This document shows positions 35,532 through 48,482 of a DNA stretch of 64,000 nt, piece after piece. Source of the stretch: Benincasa hispida (Eukaryota; Streptophyta; Magnoliopsida; Cucurbitales; Cucurbitaceae); the NCBI RefSeq assembly GCF_009727055.1, contig NC_052351.1, positions 56,001,422-56,065,421 on the forward strand, given 5' to 3'. Every line of letters starts with the position of its first letter. The stretch's first letter is position 1. The position numbers and the translations under genes were made by a program. The notes under the pieces were generated by a model. The model had not been told where the DNA came from. It was given only the letters and a program-made list of their open reading frames with translations, and did not search any database.

Positions 35532-37407
35532 TGTTGGGTTATATGTCCTAAAACTCACAGTTTGTAAACTTTAAACATATTTCTATTTTCAATAAAGATG
35601 TAATTGAGATTATTTCATTAAAGTTGTTATTGAATATATAAATTGCATTTATAGATTCCTAAATTCAATAAACTAACGAACCCATGGCTATAACATGAAT
35701 ACTTAAACTTTATGTAGGATATAAAAAAGATCAAGTTTTAAGTATATAGCCAAAAAAATCTATAAGTATATGGATAGGGCTAGGTACCTTATCCTAGGGA
35801 CACTATGGATGCTGCCCACTTTGTATATTGATACAAACGATGTGATCCTAAAATTGTTTATGTGAAGACAAGTGAGTAGGGGCATCCTACGCAAAAGATG
35901 TTTGCATAAGATCGGACCACGAAATAATCACATTTCTTTATAACGATCGTTTACTGTTAAAGTTGACTATTTGAATTCGATGACCTAAGGTAACTCGATC
36001 TTAATCCTGAGCTAACTGTGAACTCCTGTTTATTCGAGATTATCCTTTAATCTACATGGGTGAGAGTGGCTCAACATCGTCGTTTAATAAGCCTCCCATT
36101 TTAGGGGTAAGACCATATAGATAGCTGGGGACATAGTTCTGCTAGACGAAATTTGTTCCTACCCTTTTTAGGATTAGCAGATAAGTTGTTCCCTTAAGTA
36201 CTGACTTTTGGTCTTAAACAAAGGGGCCCCGCCCTCTTGTGGCTCAGAGGGATGTGGTTTATTGGTAGGACCATAAACCAATTGTTCATTAGAGGATCGG
36301 TGGAGACTTAAGTAGTAAGATTTACAGGGGTAAAATGATAATTTTGACCTAGCTATAAATACGAACAACCTTTGAAGGATCGACTTACTGATTATGGTTG
36401 AAACAAGTGAATAGAAATGTATCTACAGTGAGAAGGGTGCAACTACTAAGCTATAGTAGAGTTCTCGATAGTTAACAAACATTGATTAATTCGGTTTAAA
36501 GAGTTTAGCCAATTAATCTCAAGTCGTTGGAGCTCATGATCTGTAAGTCTATTAGGTCCCTCTAATAGCTCGTAAAAGGATTAAAACTTAGAATAGCGTG
36601 TTGAGAGAATTTGAAATGTTCAAATTTGGTTTGGGATGTGGATTATTATATTCAATATAATTAATGTTTGATTATAAAATTAAACAAATTGGAGAATTTA
36701 TAATATTTAAATAATATTTAAATATTATATACATATATGAATATGGATTCATATTTAAACTAGGTGTTTTATTAATTTAATATTTGATATTAAATTTATT
36801 ATAAATTAATTGAATATTTAATTAATTATTTTATCTATTTATTTAATTAACTGAATGAGTTGTTTTTGAATTTATGAAATTCAAAACCAATTTAATCATT
36901 TTTTGTTTAAATTAAATAGATAAATACAAGAAAATAGATGGAAAGTGGGATTTTCCCACTTTTTCCATCCATTTACACCTAATCAAACATACTAGTGGGT
37001 TATTAAGTGTCATATTGTGGTTTAATCAAGATGCATGATCTAAGTTTATAAATAAAATTTTTTAATCTGATTAAAGATTTCATGCAAAATTTCAATTGAG
37101 AGAAAAACAAGTTTTCTGTCAAAGCTTTCTCCAAACCAAATTCGATCCTAAAATTCCTCTTCATTTGGGTTCCACCACCCAATCTAAGGCCTGAGAATAG
37201 TAGAGAAAATCCTTGTGGTAGTCTACAACAACTTCTTGAAAAGATTTCATAGGTAGTTTGCATTAATTAGAGGATTCTTCAAAGGTTGTATTCTACAAAC
37301 CCTATTCCTGATATTTTCTTGAACATGCATGCTAATCCACTAAAATTAATGTATTTAGAGTGTTTAAGATCTAAATCTCTTTCACATGTTGAAGGTCAAC
37401 TCCATCA
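35532..37407 (+). repeat. 5' LTR of copia E (LTR-I)
   Basis: 1,876 bp from TGTTGGGTTATATGTCC to ...CAACTCCATCA, separated by 'at' from the primer site. The hairpin CCCTCT/AGAGGG lies at 36232-36251. The length matches other LTR-I copies (1.67-1.88 kb). Confidence 0.82.
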
Positions 37408-37409
37408 AT

Positions 37410-37421
37410 TGGTATTAGAAT
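37410..37421 (+). other. Primer-binding site of copia E
   Basis: TGGTATTAGAAT, two changes from TGGTATCAGAGC, the complement of the initiator tRNA-Met 3' end. The next bases match the start of the element C leader. Confidence 0.7.
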
Positions 37422-37665
37422 ATGTTTTACACATTCAATTCATGTTAATTTTAGCTTGGTGGGTGTTTTTCATGAGTTGCATGAAATGGATATTTTATGG
37501 ATTTGGCTTTAGATTTCTTTTCAATTATGAAGTAATTGTTGTAATTGGCTCTTTGTTTATGGGTCTTAATATTTGATTAAGAGTCAGTAAATTTGTTATA
37601 GTCAATAGAGTTGCAATTCGGTTGTAATTGAAGAAGAATTGAAGCATCCTCAACAGCAGGTGAAG

Positions 37666-39637
37666 GTTCTTGAAGGATCCCAATGAAGGGACCATAAGCG
37701 GAAGCGATGGATCGTCCCAATTCTAAATTTTTACATAATGAATTTTACAGAAGAAGAATGAAATTATGCATTTAACATTGCTTAATAACAAAAAATGTAG
37801 AACAAAAGGATTAAGTTGCCTTACCTTTGAAGAACGTTTCTTCAATTGTAAAAAATTCGATCTTCAATTGGACACTACCACGAATGCAACCTCGATATTC
37901 TCAGGTGAGAATTCAGGAGGTTTGATGCTCTGGTGATTTTGGATTGATAGAGGGATAGATTATTGAAAGAAAAAGGGAGAAGGAAGATGAAATTTTTCCA
38001 CAGAACGATTCGGTGGGTTGAGAGAAAATTTGAAAAGCTTTTAACAGAAAACTACACAGAATGAAGGTCACTCTCCTACTCTCATTTTTGTGTGAAGAAA
38101 AGATGAGGAAGGAGTTACAATTCCCTCCCATAATTAGATTTTTTTAAATAAAAACTTATTAAAATTAATAAAACTAAATTTTATAATATATATTATATAT
38201 TATATATATATATATATATTAACCACTTTATCATATGATATATATTAAACTATATGTTATATCAAATAAAACATATAACCTATAATTCAATATTGTATCC
38301 AATACAATATAACCTATGGTTTAATTCTCTCAAACAACAATATTTAATATAAATCCAGTTTATATTAAATTAAATTATATGAATCCAATTCACATAATTA
38401 ATATTCGAATCATATTCAAATATTTATTTTATCTCATAAATACTTAATATTTATAATGTATCAAATACATTATAGTAATTATATCATAATATAATTAAAA
38501 TTAATTAATTATATCATATATAATTAAAATTAAATTAATTATATCATATATTTCCCTTAACTAATTAAATAATTTGAACAACCCAAATTAATCCAAAAAC
38601 TGATTCTCATTGATTTCTGTTGAGCTATCGAGGGGACCTCATGGACCTGTAGCTTGAAATTCTAACGGTACGTGAATAATTAATTAAACTCTTTTAATTA
38701 AATTATTCACCAAATTATTCACCATCCGTTAACTATCGGACACTCCATTAAAGACCAACAACTGCACTCATTGCAATACAAATATATTTCTATGCCCATT
38801 GGGTATAACCAATCAACAGTACAATGACCTTTCACAAATTGCTTGTAAGTACAACTAAGCCAAAATTATCATTTTGCCCCTGTAGTTACATCCAACTCTT
38901 TAAGTACCACTAATCCCTCTCATGAACAATAAATCATAGTCCAACTATAATCAAACCCCTCTCAGGCCAGGAGAAAGTGTGGTGGCAAATTGTTCAAGGC
39001 CCCGAAATCAGCTTTTAAGAGAGCAATTTATCTACTTGCCCCGACATTGGGGAAGGAGTGAATTTCTTCTTGTGTAGCTGTGTTCCTAGCTCCCCAATCA
39101 GACGAATCCCCAAAATGGTAGGCTTGTTGAATCGATGATCTGGCCACTCTCACCCGTACAAATCAAAAGACCGCCTTCATAGGTAGGAGTTCACAACTCA
39201 CTCAGAATTCAAGTCATGTTACCTATGGTCATCTTGGTGAAATGTAAATCTCTATTATGAACGGTGTTATACAATAAGACTAAACATTTCGTGGTCCGGT
39301 CTTATACAAACTCCTTTGTATAGAATATCCCCACGCACATGTCTCCACATGAACGATCAAGATCAGATCATTTGTAGCACTTTACAACAATTGTAACATC
39401 TACAAAATGAACCATACTCGTAGTGTCACCAAGATAAGGTATCCAACCTTATCCATCTACTATAGATCATTTAGATTACCACTTAAACATGATCCACTCG
39501 TATGTCTCTACATACATGTGTAAGCTACAAGATAGCCCTAGATGTTAGTTTATTGGTTGGTGGGTAATATAACTAATTTTGAAATAAAACATCACATATT
39601 TTATTACATAAATAAAATGTTCAATCCCAATAGTTCT
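37666..39637 (-). mobile_element. Copia solo LTR (LTR-II) with 5-bp TSD, inside the leader of E
   Basis: The LTR proper is 37671-39632 (about 1.96 kb, minus). GTTCT at 37666-37670 and at 39633-39637 is a perfect target-site duplication. The minus strand starts TATTGGGATTG and ends ...CCTTCA. No internal region exists between two LTRs, so it arose by LTR-LTR recombination. The interior has an (AT)n tract at about 38186-38222. Confidence 0.88.
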
Positions 39638-40892
39638 ACCTTACATTGTTGCAACATTGCCCTTAGAGCATTACAATACTATTCGTCAGTTACCCTAGAT
39701 TAGAAGGAAATCCTGTGGTGTTGCAACGCTGGGATGAAGTGTTGCAACGCTATTCATCCCAACCTAGAAGGCACTCGCGTCAACGAATTGGTGGTTCAAT
39801 AGAATCGGTTCGACCAGTTTGGGTCTTGGAGGTCTTGTTCAATCTGTTTCAAACCGTGTTTAGCCCAAATTTCTTCCTTGGAGGTTCAGAGGCAGTTCGG
39901 GTTGGTTTGAGCAGTCCAAGACTTGTATTGAATTATTTTTTTTAATAATTTTATGATTTTGCTTGCTTAGATTGCCAAAACTAGTCCATTTCAGTGTATA
40001 TTTAATTATTTATGTATTTTGAATGTATGTTTAATTAAATTAAATCTTGTATGTGCATAAAGTATGCCATGTACATTTAAAATCCCACTATAGGAAGCAT
40101 GTTTCATACATTGAAAGTATGTTATAATATGTTATAATATATAGAATGCATGATTTAGGATTTCATGTATTTAATATAAGTTGTTATATTAAATTATGGA
40201 ATGCTTGATATATGTCATAGTATGGCTATAGTTTTATAAAGTGTTATAAAATGAATTAGACATTTAAAATCTATAACAAAGACAAGATGCATGCTCAGCT
40301 AGTTGACGGTTAACATAGATCATTATCTTGTAAAACCATAGTTATAAACTCAACCGGTCTATAATCCTGTCTAAGGCTGGAGATACTTAAGTTAACGGTT
40401 TACGGAACACCTGCTACTTGGGGATTATAATCGAATTATTGAGCGTTGGTAACCTGGTTTTATGAGCATGCGTGAGCAGTATGAGGTAATAAAATGGTTT
40501 TATCATTAGACATCGTAGGTTAAATCCAAATATAATCGTTATACTTGGATAATCACCTACACTTAGGATATTTTAGCTGGCATATACCTAAGTAAATGAA
40601 TATACCCATTCAATTAGAACACTTCAATGGGAGATTAACAATATATATGATATATTATTTTTAGCTCTCACGTCCCTAAGAGTTCACACCGTGAAATCCA
40701 TACTCGGCTTCGTGTTTCTTTTACTATGACTGGTCCATTTGGAAAGTGTTTGCATGGTTTAATAACAAGGTGAATGGGGGAAGTTGTTCATAGTAAATAG
40801 GGGAAGTAAAATGTATCAACATATCTTATGGTCTCTTCCATTACTTTGAACCGTGAGGTTCTTATGTTGCACTTCCTGTTGTTTACTCTTTA

Positions 40893-41520
40893 GGAACCCA
40901 CGTGCCTTTATAATCAACTTCTACATATGCTGAAATTTTCTCATCTAAATCAATTCTAGTTTCACTATAAAACATAACTTTAGGAATTCCTTGACAATGT
41001 AGAACAATATCTCTAAATTTGTCGTCATTGTATTGATCCTCAAAATCTCTTTGTGGTGGAGTAAGAACAATAGACCACCGACCATCACTTGGATCCTCAA
41101 CATAAAACACTTGTCTTGCTTGGGTTTGCTAGTATGAAAGAATCATAGCTTATTCTATTTAAGTTAATTAACACAAAACTAAGATTGTTAGTTTTGATAC
41201 CACCATTGTTCTCAACCCAATCATATAATGGCAACCTTAAATATATTATTATTTAGTCCCCAAATCTCTTGTATCAATCCATAAAAGGACATATCTCAAA
41301 TTATAGGATTTTTATCTTTCGAGCTAAATACTTGCATTATTTTTGACTAATCCCACTATTTTGTGCACTTCTATTTTTTCATACGACTTTGTGTGATAGG
41401 GACATCCATTAATAACACAACCGTTGTACATAGTCACAATTGGATGGGGCTATGAGCAATCCACCTCAAGTTATCTGAAACCTCAACATCTCCCATTTCA
41501 AGTTCAGTTCCAACCTAAGT
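40893..41520 (-). pseudogene. CACTA transposase relic, DUF4216 domain
   Basis: The minus-strand frame 40883-41110 reads QVFYVEDPSDGRWSIVLTPP and FEDQYNDDKFRDIVL. Upstream, other frames give NPIVTMYNGCVINGC-like text, PLYDWVENNGG and [20 protein letters not shown]. This is the DUF4216 block found at the C-terminal side of plant CACTA (TNP2-type) transposases. The left part is cut by copia E, and the frames are shifted. Together with 35118-35531 it marks an old CACTA element. Confidence 0.75.
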
Positions 41521-41600
41521 GACAAAAGGTTACATAAATAAAATATAAGTGATAAAAAGGTTATATAATTAAAATATAAGTGAAAAAAAGGTTATGTTAA
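41519..41600. repeat. Three short tandem units in CACTA-derived DNA
   Basis: Three ~25-38 bp units of 'aaaaggttatataa' plus 'taaaatataagtga', likely in an intron or upstream region of the transposase relic. Confidence 0.6.
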
Positions 41601-41784
41601 TAGTATATTTAATGTTTTACCTTTTCTTGTAACCAAATATGAAAGTTTGATTATGTTCATCTTGAATCGTTTTTGGTTTTTCGATCTACTTGACTATTGT
41701 ATTGCAATGTGATCATATATTTCCTTATGAGGAAACAAAAAAATGTTGAAATATAATTATTTGAAATTCATTAATTTCAATGAA

Positions 41785-42818
41785 ATAAATGATACTGGGG
41801 TATAAAGTATGCCCTAGTTTATTGTATATTGTATTGTTTATATGTACTGTACATTAGTCTTCTGAGATATTAGGACAAGTGGAAGATTGTTGGGATTGGT
41901 GTCTTAATTCTCCCAGTGGTTTCGTAGTTTGTAGACTTTTGTACACACATTGTTATTAATAAAATAAGTGTTATTTTTCAAGCATTTACTCAATCCAATA
42001 AACTAAGATCCATGGTTATTTTATGTAACTTAAACATGTACGTGAGACATACAAGTGGATCATACCTTAAGTAATAACCTAAATGGTCTGTAGTATAAGG
42101 ATAAAGGAGGGATACCTTATCCTGGTGACACTGTGGATACGACCCACTTTGTAGATGTTACAAGTATTATAAAGTGCTACAAATGGTCTGATCCTGACCA
42201 TTCATGTGGAGACATGCAAGCGAGGGTATCCTATACAAAGAGTTTGTATAAGATCGGACCACGAGATGATTAGTCTCTTTATATAATCCCGTTGATAATT
42301 GAGACTTACATCTCATTAGGATGACCATAAGTGACATGACCTTAATCCTGAGTGAGTTAAGAACTCCTGCCTATGAGGGCAGTCCTTTGATTAGTATGAG
42401 TGAGAGTGGCCAGATTGCCAACTCAACATGCCTACCTTTTTGGGGATTTGTCTGATTGGGGAGCTAGGAACTCAGCTACACAAGATGGAATTTGCTCCTT
42501 CTCTAAAGCAAGAGTAAGTAGGTAAATTGCTCCCTTAAAGGCTGATTCCGGGTCTTGAACATAGTGGCCACACCCTCTCTTTAGAATAAAGAACTCAATC
42601 ATAGTAGGACTATGACTTATTGTTCTTTAGAGGAATCAATGGTACTTAAGAAGATAGATGTAACTACAGGGGCAAAATGGTAAATTGGTCCAACTGTACT
42701 TACGAGTGATTTGTTAAGTGTTATCACACTGTTGACTAGATATATCCAATGGACACAAAAATATATTTGTAGTGCGAAGAGCGCAGCTGCCCGTCTTTAG
42801 TCTAAATAGAGATCTAAA
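41785..42818 (+). mobile_element. Ty1/copia fragment F: end of internal region, polypurine tract and partial 3' LTR
   Basis: From about 41785 it matches the last ~100 bp of element D's internal region ('atgccctagtttattgta'). The tract AAGTGGAAGAT follows, then LTR-II starts at 41888 (TGTTGGGATTGGTGTC). The LTR breaks off near 42818, about half length. Both sides are truncated. Confidence 0.72.
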
Positions 42819-44335
42819 TAGAGACAACAAGAATAAATAATTACACAAAAATGTCGGTCTGTAGTGCGAATAGTGTTTTAAGAACCTAAGGTTTTGTTCA
42901 CTTAGAAAAAAAAGGGCTAAATATATTAACTAAGTAACTATTTAGATTTGCCCAAAAGTAACTCTTACTTTGGAAAGTTGAACAACTTTTGATCATCATT
43001 CATTAAACTCTTTAACAAAGTCTTTAATCAATTGTTGCATGCTTGTAGCAAATCTATCTAATTCAACTTTCCAGGTAGGTTCCCAGGTAGGGGTGTTCCG
43101 TTTCCGTCAACTTAAATACCCCAGCCTAGCCAGAACCCACCTTAGACAAAAGGTTCCTTTATAGATAGATTTAATACAAATTTAATCTTTTATTCAAATC
43201 AATTTAATCCTATTAAACTGATTCAAAAGATTAAACTTAGGTTTCTAATCTCATTAGAACCATAAACTTAGGTCTATCTCAATCAAAATTTAAAACTCTT
43301 TTAAAACATGATTTTACTTAAGTTCACATGCAACTCTTTCTTATAGATTTTAGTTCTAATTTCCATTATAACTCTTATAAAACGGAAACAACTAAAACCA
43401 TCCACAATGCAAAACAACACATACAAGACATTTATAACTCTTATAAATAAACTTAAGTGTCATGCTCTATGCATTGTTCATTCATTACTACTTTTATATA
43501 ACTCTTAAATAAGAAATCAATGAACCAAGCATACATGCTCTCATACACCCTTATACCATAATACTTATAATATAAAGATGATACATGAATATGCTTAATG
43601 CATGCATAAATATATCTCTTATATTATATGATGCATGAGAATGCTTTGTGGTAATTTGATCATGCCATTTACTATATTATAACACTTATAATATATGATG
43701 AACGAATAACTGCATAACCTAAGGTGAATTTTAAATCTATATGTCATACATTATGACATATAAACAAACATACATCTCATGTACATTAATTAAAAGTTGA
43801 TGGATCGGGATAATTAGCCTCAAATCCTCAAGAATAAAGATAACTATTACAAAGAGCATTGAGTCCACCGATTCAAACAGGTGAATCGGTCTTGAACCGT
43901 TGGGGCGAAGCCACATCTCCTTAGTCATGTAACAGCTCCTTGTGATTGTCTAGCAATGTTGTATGAGCATAAACGATTGTTTAGAAACGTTCGAGTACCT
44001 TTGACTATGTGATGAAGCATGAAGGTCATGTGATCGTGCAGCACACATTATGTGATACATGCCTTAAACAATCAAGTAGACGTCAACGATGTGGTGAAGC
44101 ACAATCATCTAAATGATCGCTGAGCAAGTGTCAAGTATCGTATACCAGGTGATCGTGTAGCCAGTGACTATGCGATAAAGCATGCTGGACTATACGATCG
44201 TTTAGTGCGCACGCCTATTAAACAATGAGTACTAAATCTCTATGCGATCGTTTACCTCAAGCATCCGTGCGATCGAGCAGCCAACGTTACAGGATAGAGT
44301 AATTTACTCAATCATATAGCATCATGCTACTATGG
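42819..44335 (-). mobile_element. Copia leader fragment, minus orientation, with GATCG-rich array
   Basis: Matches the leader order of element C: 'ccaggtaggggtg', 'gtcaacttaaatacccc', AT-rich 'catgcat' section. At about 43930-44330 there is a repeat array with 'gatcgtgtag', 'gatcgtttag' and 'gatgcggtcgcatc' words. Neither gag nor an LTR is attached. It abuts the truncated end of the Athila element. Confidence 0.6.
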
Positions 44336-45012
44336 ATGCGGTCGCATCCTCATCTTCATTTTCATCTTTAGAATTTTCTTCTTCATTCAAACTTGGTTCA
44401 TCATCAGATTCATTGAGGTATTCTTCATCAGGATATTTCATGGCTTGGATAACGTCAAACTTGAGCTTTTGTCCATTCACACTCAATGTGATCTCTCCTT
44501 TGTACTAATCAATCTGAGCGCGACCAGTGGATAAAAATGGTCGTCCCAGGATGATGGGTACATCCTTGTCTGCTTCATAGTCCAGGATGATGAAGTCTGC
44601 GGGTAAATATATTTGTCGATTATAACTAGAACATCCTTCACCTTCCCTTCTGGATGCACAAGGGATCTATCAACTAATTGGAGAGTACCGTCGTGGGTGC
44701 CAGCTGCCCACACTTCAATCGCTTAAAGATTGAAAAGGGAATCAAGTTGATGCTGGCCTCGAGTTGCAAAGTGCTTGACCGATGTATAACCCTCAAATAG
44801 AGCAGGGTATAGTGAAACTTCCAGGGTTGCGTATATTTGGTAGAATTATGGATTTTGGACTTTGCGTCAATGCCACCGTTGCAAACTTACCAGTGCTTCT
44901 CTTCTTTGTCACCATGTCCTTTAGAAACTTCGCATACGCGGGCATCTGTTCAATCGTCTTAGTGAACAGAATGTTAATATGCAATTGTTTCAACATGTCC
45001 ATGAAGCGTTGA
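44336..45012 (-). pseudogene. Athila aspartic protease region
   Basis: The frame 44793-45002 reads MLKQLHINI, EQMPAYAKFLKDMVTKKR and PGSFTIPCSI. The frame 44483-44713 continues with [20 protein letters not shown] and a shifted equivalent of the 'ILGRPFL' block. The tail to 44336 is acidic (DEEYLNESDDEPSLNEEE). This is the gag-protease junction and protease of Athila-lineage elements. It ends where the element is truncated. Confidence 0.78.
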
Positions 45013-46731
45013 TACTGTACCTCACCATTTTTCTTCTTTTTGAGTCTCTAGGAAATGGTGGCAGCTGTATTCTCACGTCTCCTGTTCTTTCGACTTCGAG
45101 GTGGACACAATATCTGGTTCCTTCACCTCCATTTCTTCTATTTTCTCCTCGAGTCAGCGCAATCTCTGGTTCCATCACAATTGAAGCAGTCCGGTTGGGC
45201 TTCTTTTTCTCCCCTGGCATAGTCTTTCCGCTCCACAATGTCACACTTGACATTGCTCTTTTCCCATACCTATTGGGTTGCACGGGAGTTCCGTTGAACT
45301 CGGCAGTGCCCCTTGCGGTCTATTCTTGAGTTCGCCTACAATCTTGTCCTATATGAATTTCTAGGTTGCAGATAGACGTCGCTTGATTTTGAAGCACTGT
45401 TTCATTCTTTTCAATATATTGCTTCAACAAATCTCTAAAGATGAAGATTGTGGCATCTGCAAACTGCTGGCCAGGTTTTGCGTTTGACCGTTTGTTCACG
45501 GAAAAAATCTTGGTGGCCCTTCTTTTTGCGCCACTGATTGAAAATTTTTGTTGTTGATTTTTCCATGCGAAGTTAGGGATGGTTTCTCCACCCGGGGTTG
45601 TACGTGTTCGAAAATGGATTATTCTTGATAAATAGACTGATTGTGGGTTTCTTTGGGCATTCCTCCATTGGATGGCCTTCACCGCAAGAAGCACAACTTG
45701 CGGTTGTCTGGTTGATTGCGTTGACTTGCCCACTATCGATTTTGGCCTAACTGATTGCGATTCCTTGTATCAAATTCATCATCATAGTCATTTGGTTCGG
45801 AAGGGATGCGATGGCCCCGCTATTCGCGTCACTGTCCTTGATCATCAATCTTTGATCGCTTTCTCTTCAGTCTTCATGATTTTTAGAAATGCGATTAAGT
45901 ATATTCTTGGCCTCATCATAAGTTTTATCAAGCAGACCTCCAGCTGCTGCCGCATTGGCAGCCGTCTGCGATGCAAGGTTTAATCCGTGGTAGAAAATTT
46001 CCATTTGTAAACAGCCTGGTAAGCCGTTATGCAGGCAATCTTTTACCAGCCTCTTAAACCTCGCCCAAGCGTCACTGAGCGATTCGTTAATATCCTGTTC
46101 AAAATTGGTGATCAACTTTCTTCTTCTTGCATTCTTCATTGGGGGGAAGTACTTCTTCATGAACTTCTCAACTACTTGCTCCCATGATGTAATCTCCCTT
46201 GGTTCGAGAGAATAAGCCCATTTTTGTGTCAGTCACACAACAAAAATGGAAACAATGTTAATCGAACCTCCTCAGTGAAGATGTTTGGGAACACGAACGT
46301 GTTGCAGATCTCAATGAAACTCCAGAGGTGGGCGTGCGGATCCTCGCCACGCCTACCGCCAAACTGTTCGACAGTTTGAATCATCTACAGCATCACTGGT
46401 TTCATTTCAAACCTTTATCGGTCAAGAGCTGGCCTCATGATTCCTGGTGAGAAATCATAGAGGTTGGGTGACGCATAGTCTCGAATGGGCCTATTGCGGT
46501 CGTTCGTCAATAGGATGGGATTCGCAATGATATTATTTGCATTTAGTGCTCCATTTTCTGGCTGTTCCACCATGTTTGGATCTTTCTCTTGTTGTTGTTA
46601 TTGTTGGCGGCTGTCTCTCCTTCTTCTTCGGGACGTTCTCTCGATCTCTGGCTCATAATCGGGCTCAGGATTTTGTCCCTCGCTTATACGATGCACGCTT
46701 CTTCCCTTACCTAAGGAGAAGCAGTGCATAG
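45013..46731 (-). pseudogene. Athila gag
   Basis: A start at 46731 gives MHCFSLGKGRSVHRISEG and the basic patch RTSRRRRRDSR, then a TAA and NMVEQPENGALNANNII, NRPIRDYASPNLYDF. The best-kept part is 45867-46160: KKYFPPMKNARRRKLITNFE, SDAWARFKRLVKDCLHNGLP and FYHGLNLASQTAANAAAAGG. It continues at 45320-45733 (WKNQQQKF, DLLKQYIEKNETVLQNQ, CNLEIHIGQ) and at 44990-45283. These blocks in this order are the Athila gag. Several stops and frame changes make it inactive. Confidence 0.82.
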
Positions 46732-46792
46732 AGATGGAGAGTCTGCAAAGAAATTAAAAAGTTACCGTTAGCACAATGTATTGCCGTAGTCC

Positions 46793-46810
46793 CTGACAAC
46801 GACGCCAAAA
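46793..46810 (-). other. Primer-binding site of the Athila element
   Basis: The minus strand reads TGGCGTCGTTGTCAGGGA, close to TGGCGCCGTTGCCGGGGA used by Athila-type elements. It lies a few bases inside the 5' LTR end ...CGCATCA. Confidence 0.8.
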
Positions 46811-46813
46811 ACT

Positions 46814-48482
46814 TGATGCGTGTTTAATGCGATGAAATAATGGAGTAGAATGCGATGGTGGAATATGCATTGTGCATGCAAGTTTTCTCAGTAAGATCCA
46901 AGTATAAATCCTACTGAGTTGCCTGATAAGCCTAGGGTCGAACACAGGGACTAAGGAAATAGTATGCGATGGTAATTTTTGATTACTTTGCGGTAACAAA
47001 TAAATCAATGCATTGGTTGGTATGTTCTTTTAAGTATAAAGTTTATGCAGCTGATTTGAGAAAAGAGTTAATAATACGAAAGTACAATGAGTATGCAAGG
47101 GAATGGGTTGAGAAGGGATTTAGCTAACACTTCCTAAGATTGCGTTCATGTTATGCGATCATGCTACATGCATACAACAACAAGTCATCTCTCAATGCAA
47201 ATGCTACGTCTTCTAGTTTTAGAACGTATGCGATGTATGTGATGATGTCTATAGGACTTACATCTAAGCCTCTATTCTTGTCTACGCGATGATGAATGGC
47301 ACACACATATACAAGGCAACCGCATACTTCCATAACCTATCTCTAGGGTGCATGCGATGCATGTTGGAAAATAGAGTTTATCTCTAAGTCTTTATCTCTT
47401 GCTTATGCAAATCTAATCTTGCTTTCTCAAGTCTAGATTCTAACCTAGCTCTCTCAAGTCTTAGGTTCTTTCTTTAGACTCTCTCTCGAGTAGCTCTAAA
47501 GGGTGATGGACACAACATAAGACAAGATGATCACATGCAATGAAGATCCTAGGTCATGTTAGCTAAGTACTCCTCAAACCATTTGAAAGTTTAGTTACTC
47601 ATGCGTATTGTAAAGAGAGTGAACAGATGTAGAAATGCAAGTTCCATTCTATATATGAAATCGAAGTACAGAATGACAATGTGAAATAAAGATAAAGAGC
47701 CTGGTAGTAATTTCTTGCTTCTCAAAGCTTTTACACTGTTCTTCTCTACTCTACTGAAAAGATATTCTTGCTCTCGTAAGAGTTGGCCCTCTCTCTATTT
47801 TCCACGTTCCCTGGCAATCTCTCGAGCTAACTAGAACGATCTTCTGACATCTTCTCCCTTTCCTCGCTTCTGCCTTCTAAGTATAAGAAATCTATGAACA
47901 AGGCTAACTATCATCTATATAGTGAACTCTCTGAATTGAGCGAACTCCTTTAATGAAGATGGCCTTGGGTATTTATAGAGCTTCAGGGTGAAGAGCTTTT
48001 TCTCTTATATGATTGCACTGATGGGATGGCATTAATTCTCTGTTTGATGTGCCGAATATTTGTCACCGAAAAGTTGAGTGTACTTCTATAGTATGTCGTT
48101 AACGGCTTGTCAACTTAATTCAGAATCGACCGTCATCAGCTTTCTGTCCCATCGTGATTTATTAAGCTTTCACCTTGATGTGTCGGCTCTATGCGACCAC
48201 CTTCTTGAGCATATTTTCGCGAACGGAAACGATCGCATAGCTTTGCGGTCGTAATCTCTTAATGTGCTCGAGCGTTAATTTCTTTGGATCACATTTTCGC
48301 CTTGCGCTAACACATTTTTTGAACAAAATATATATGTTAGCTGTTTTAATGCGATGGACGCATGCGATCGCAATGTTGTGAACTTAATGCTTTTGGACAC
48401 AATATTGTATATTTTTACCATCGTAATCCTACATTGTTTTATATCTTTGCACTGTAATAACGTGCATTTCTGACTGTTATCA
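46814..48482 (-). repeat. 5' LTR of the Athila element
   Basis: 1,669 bp starting TGATAACAGTCAG at 48482 and ending GCATCA at 46814, with the short inverted ends TGAT...ATCA. It contains repeated 'gcgatgcatg', 'gatcgcatag' and 'tgcgatcgcaatg' words. No second copy is in the window, so age cannot be judged. Confidence 0.8.

Larger units (their letters stand above)
35532..40892 (+). mobile_element. Ty1/copia element E: 5' LTR plus leader, 3'-truncated
   Basis: 5' LTR 35532-37407, primer site 37410-37421, leader 37422-40892 split by a solo LTR (37671-39632). The leader matches those of A, C and D up to the point 'cttatgttgcac' and a few bases beyond. Then CACTA coding DNA begins near 40893. All of gag-pol and the 3' LTR are gone. 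It lies within the CACTA element. Confidence 0.8.
44336..48482 (-). mobile_element. Athila-type Ty3/gypsy element, truncated (5' LTR, gag, protease)
   Basis: Minus strand: 5' LTR 46814-48482, primer site about 46793-46810, gag from about 46731, protease to about 44336. RT, integrase and 3' LTR are missing. The outer LTR edge (TGATAACAGTC) abuts the copia B RNase H region at 48483, so it inserted into B. The left end was lost where copia leader DNA now lies. Stops and shifts occur in gag. Confidence 0.82.

Noticed and set aside
44979..45983. Plus-strand frames of 103-116 residues
   Set aside because: Shadows of the minus-strand Athila gag, whose conserved blocks are recognisable.
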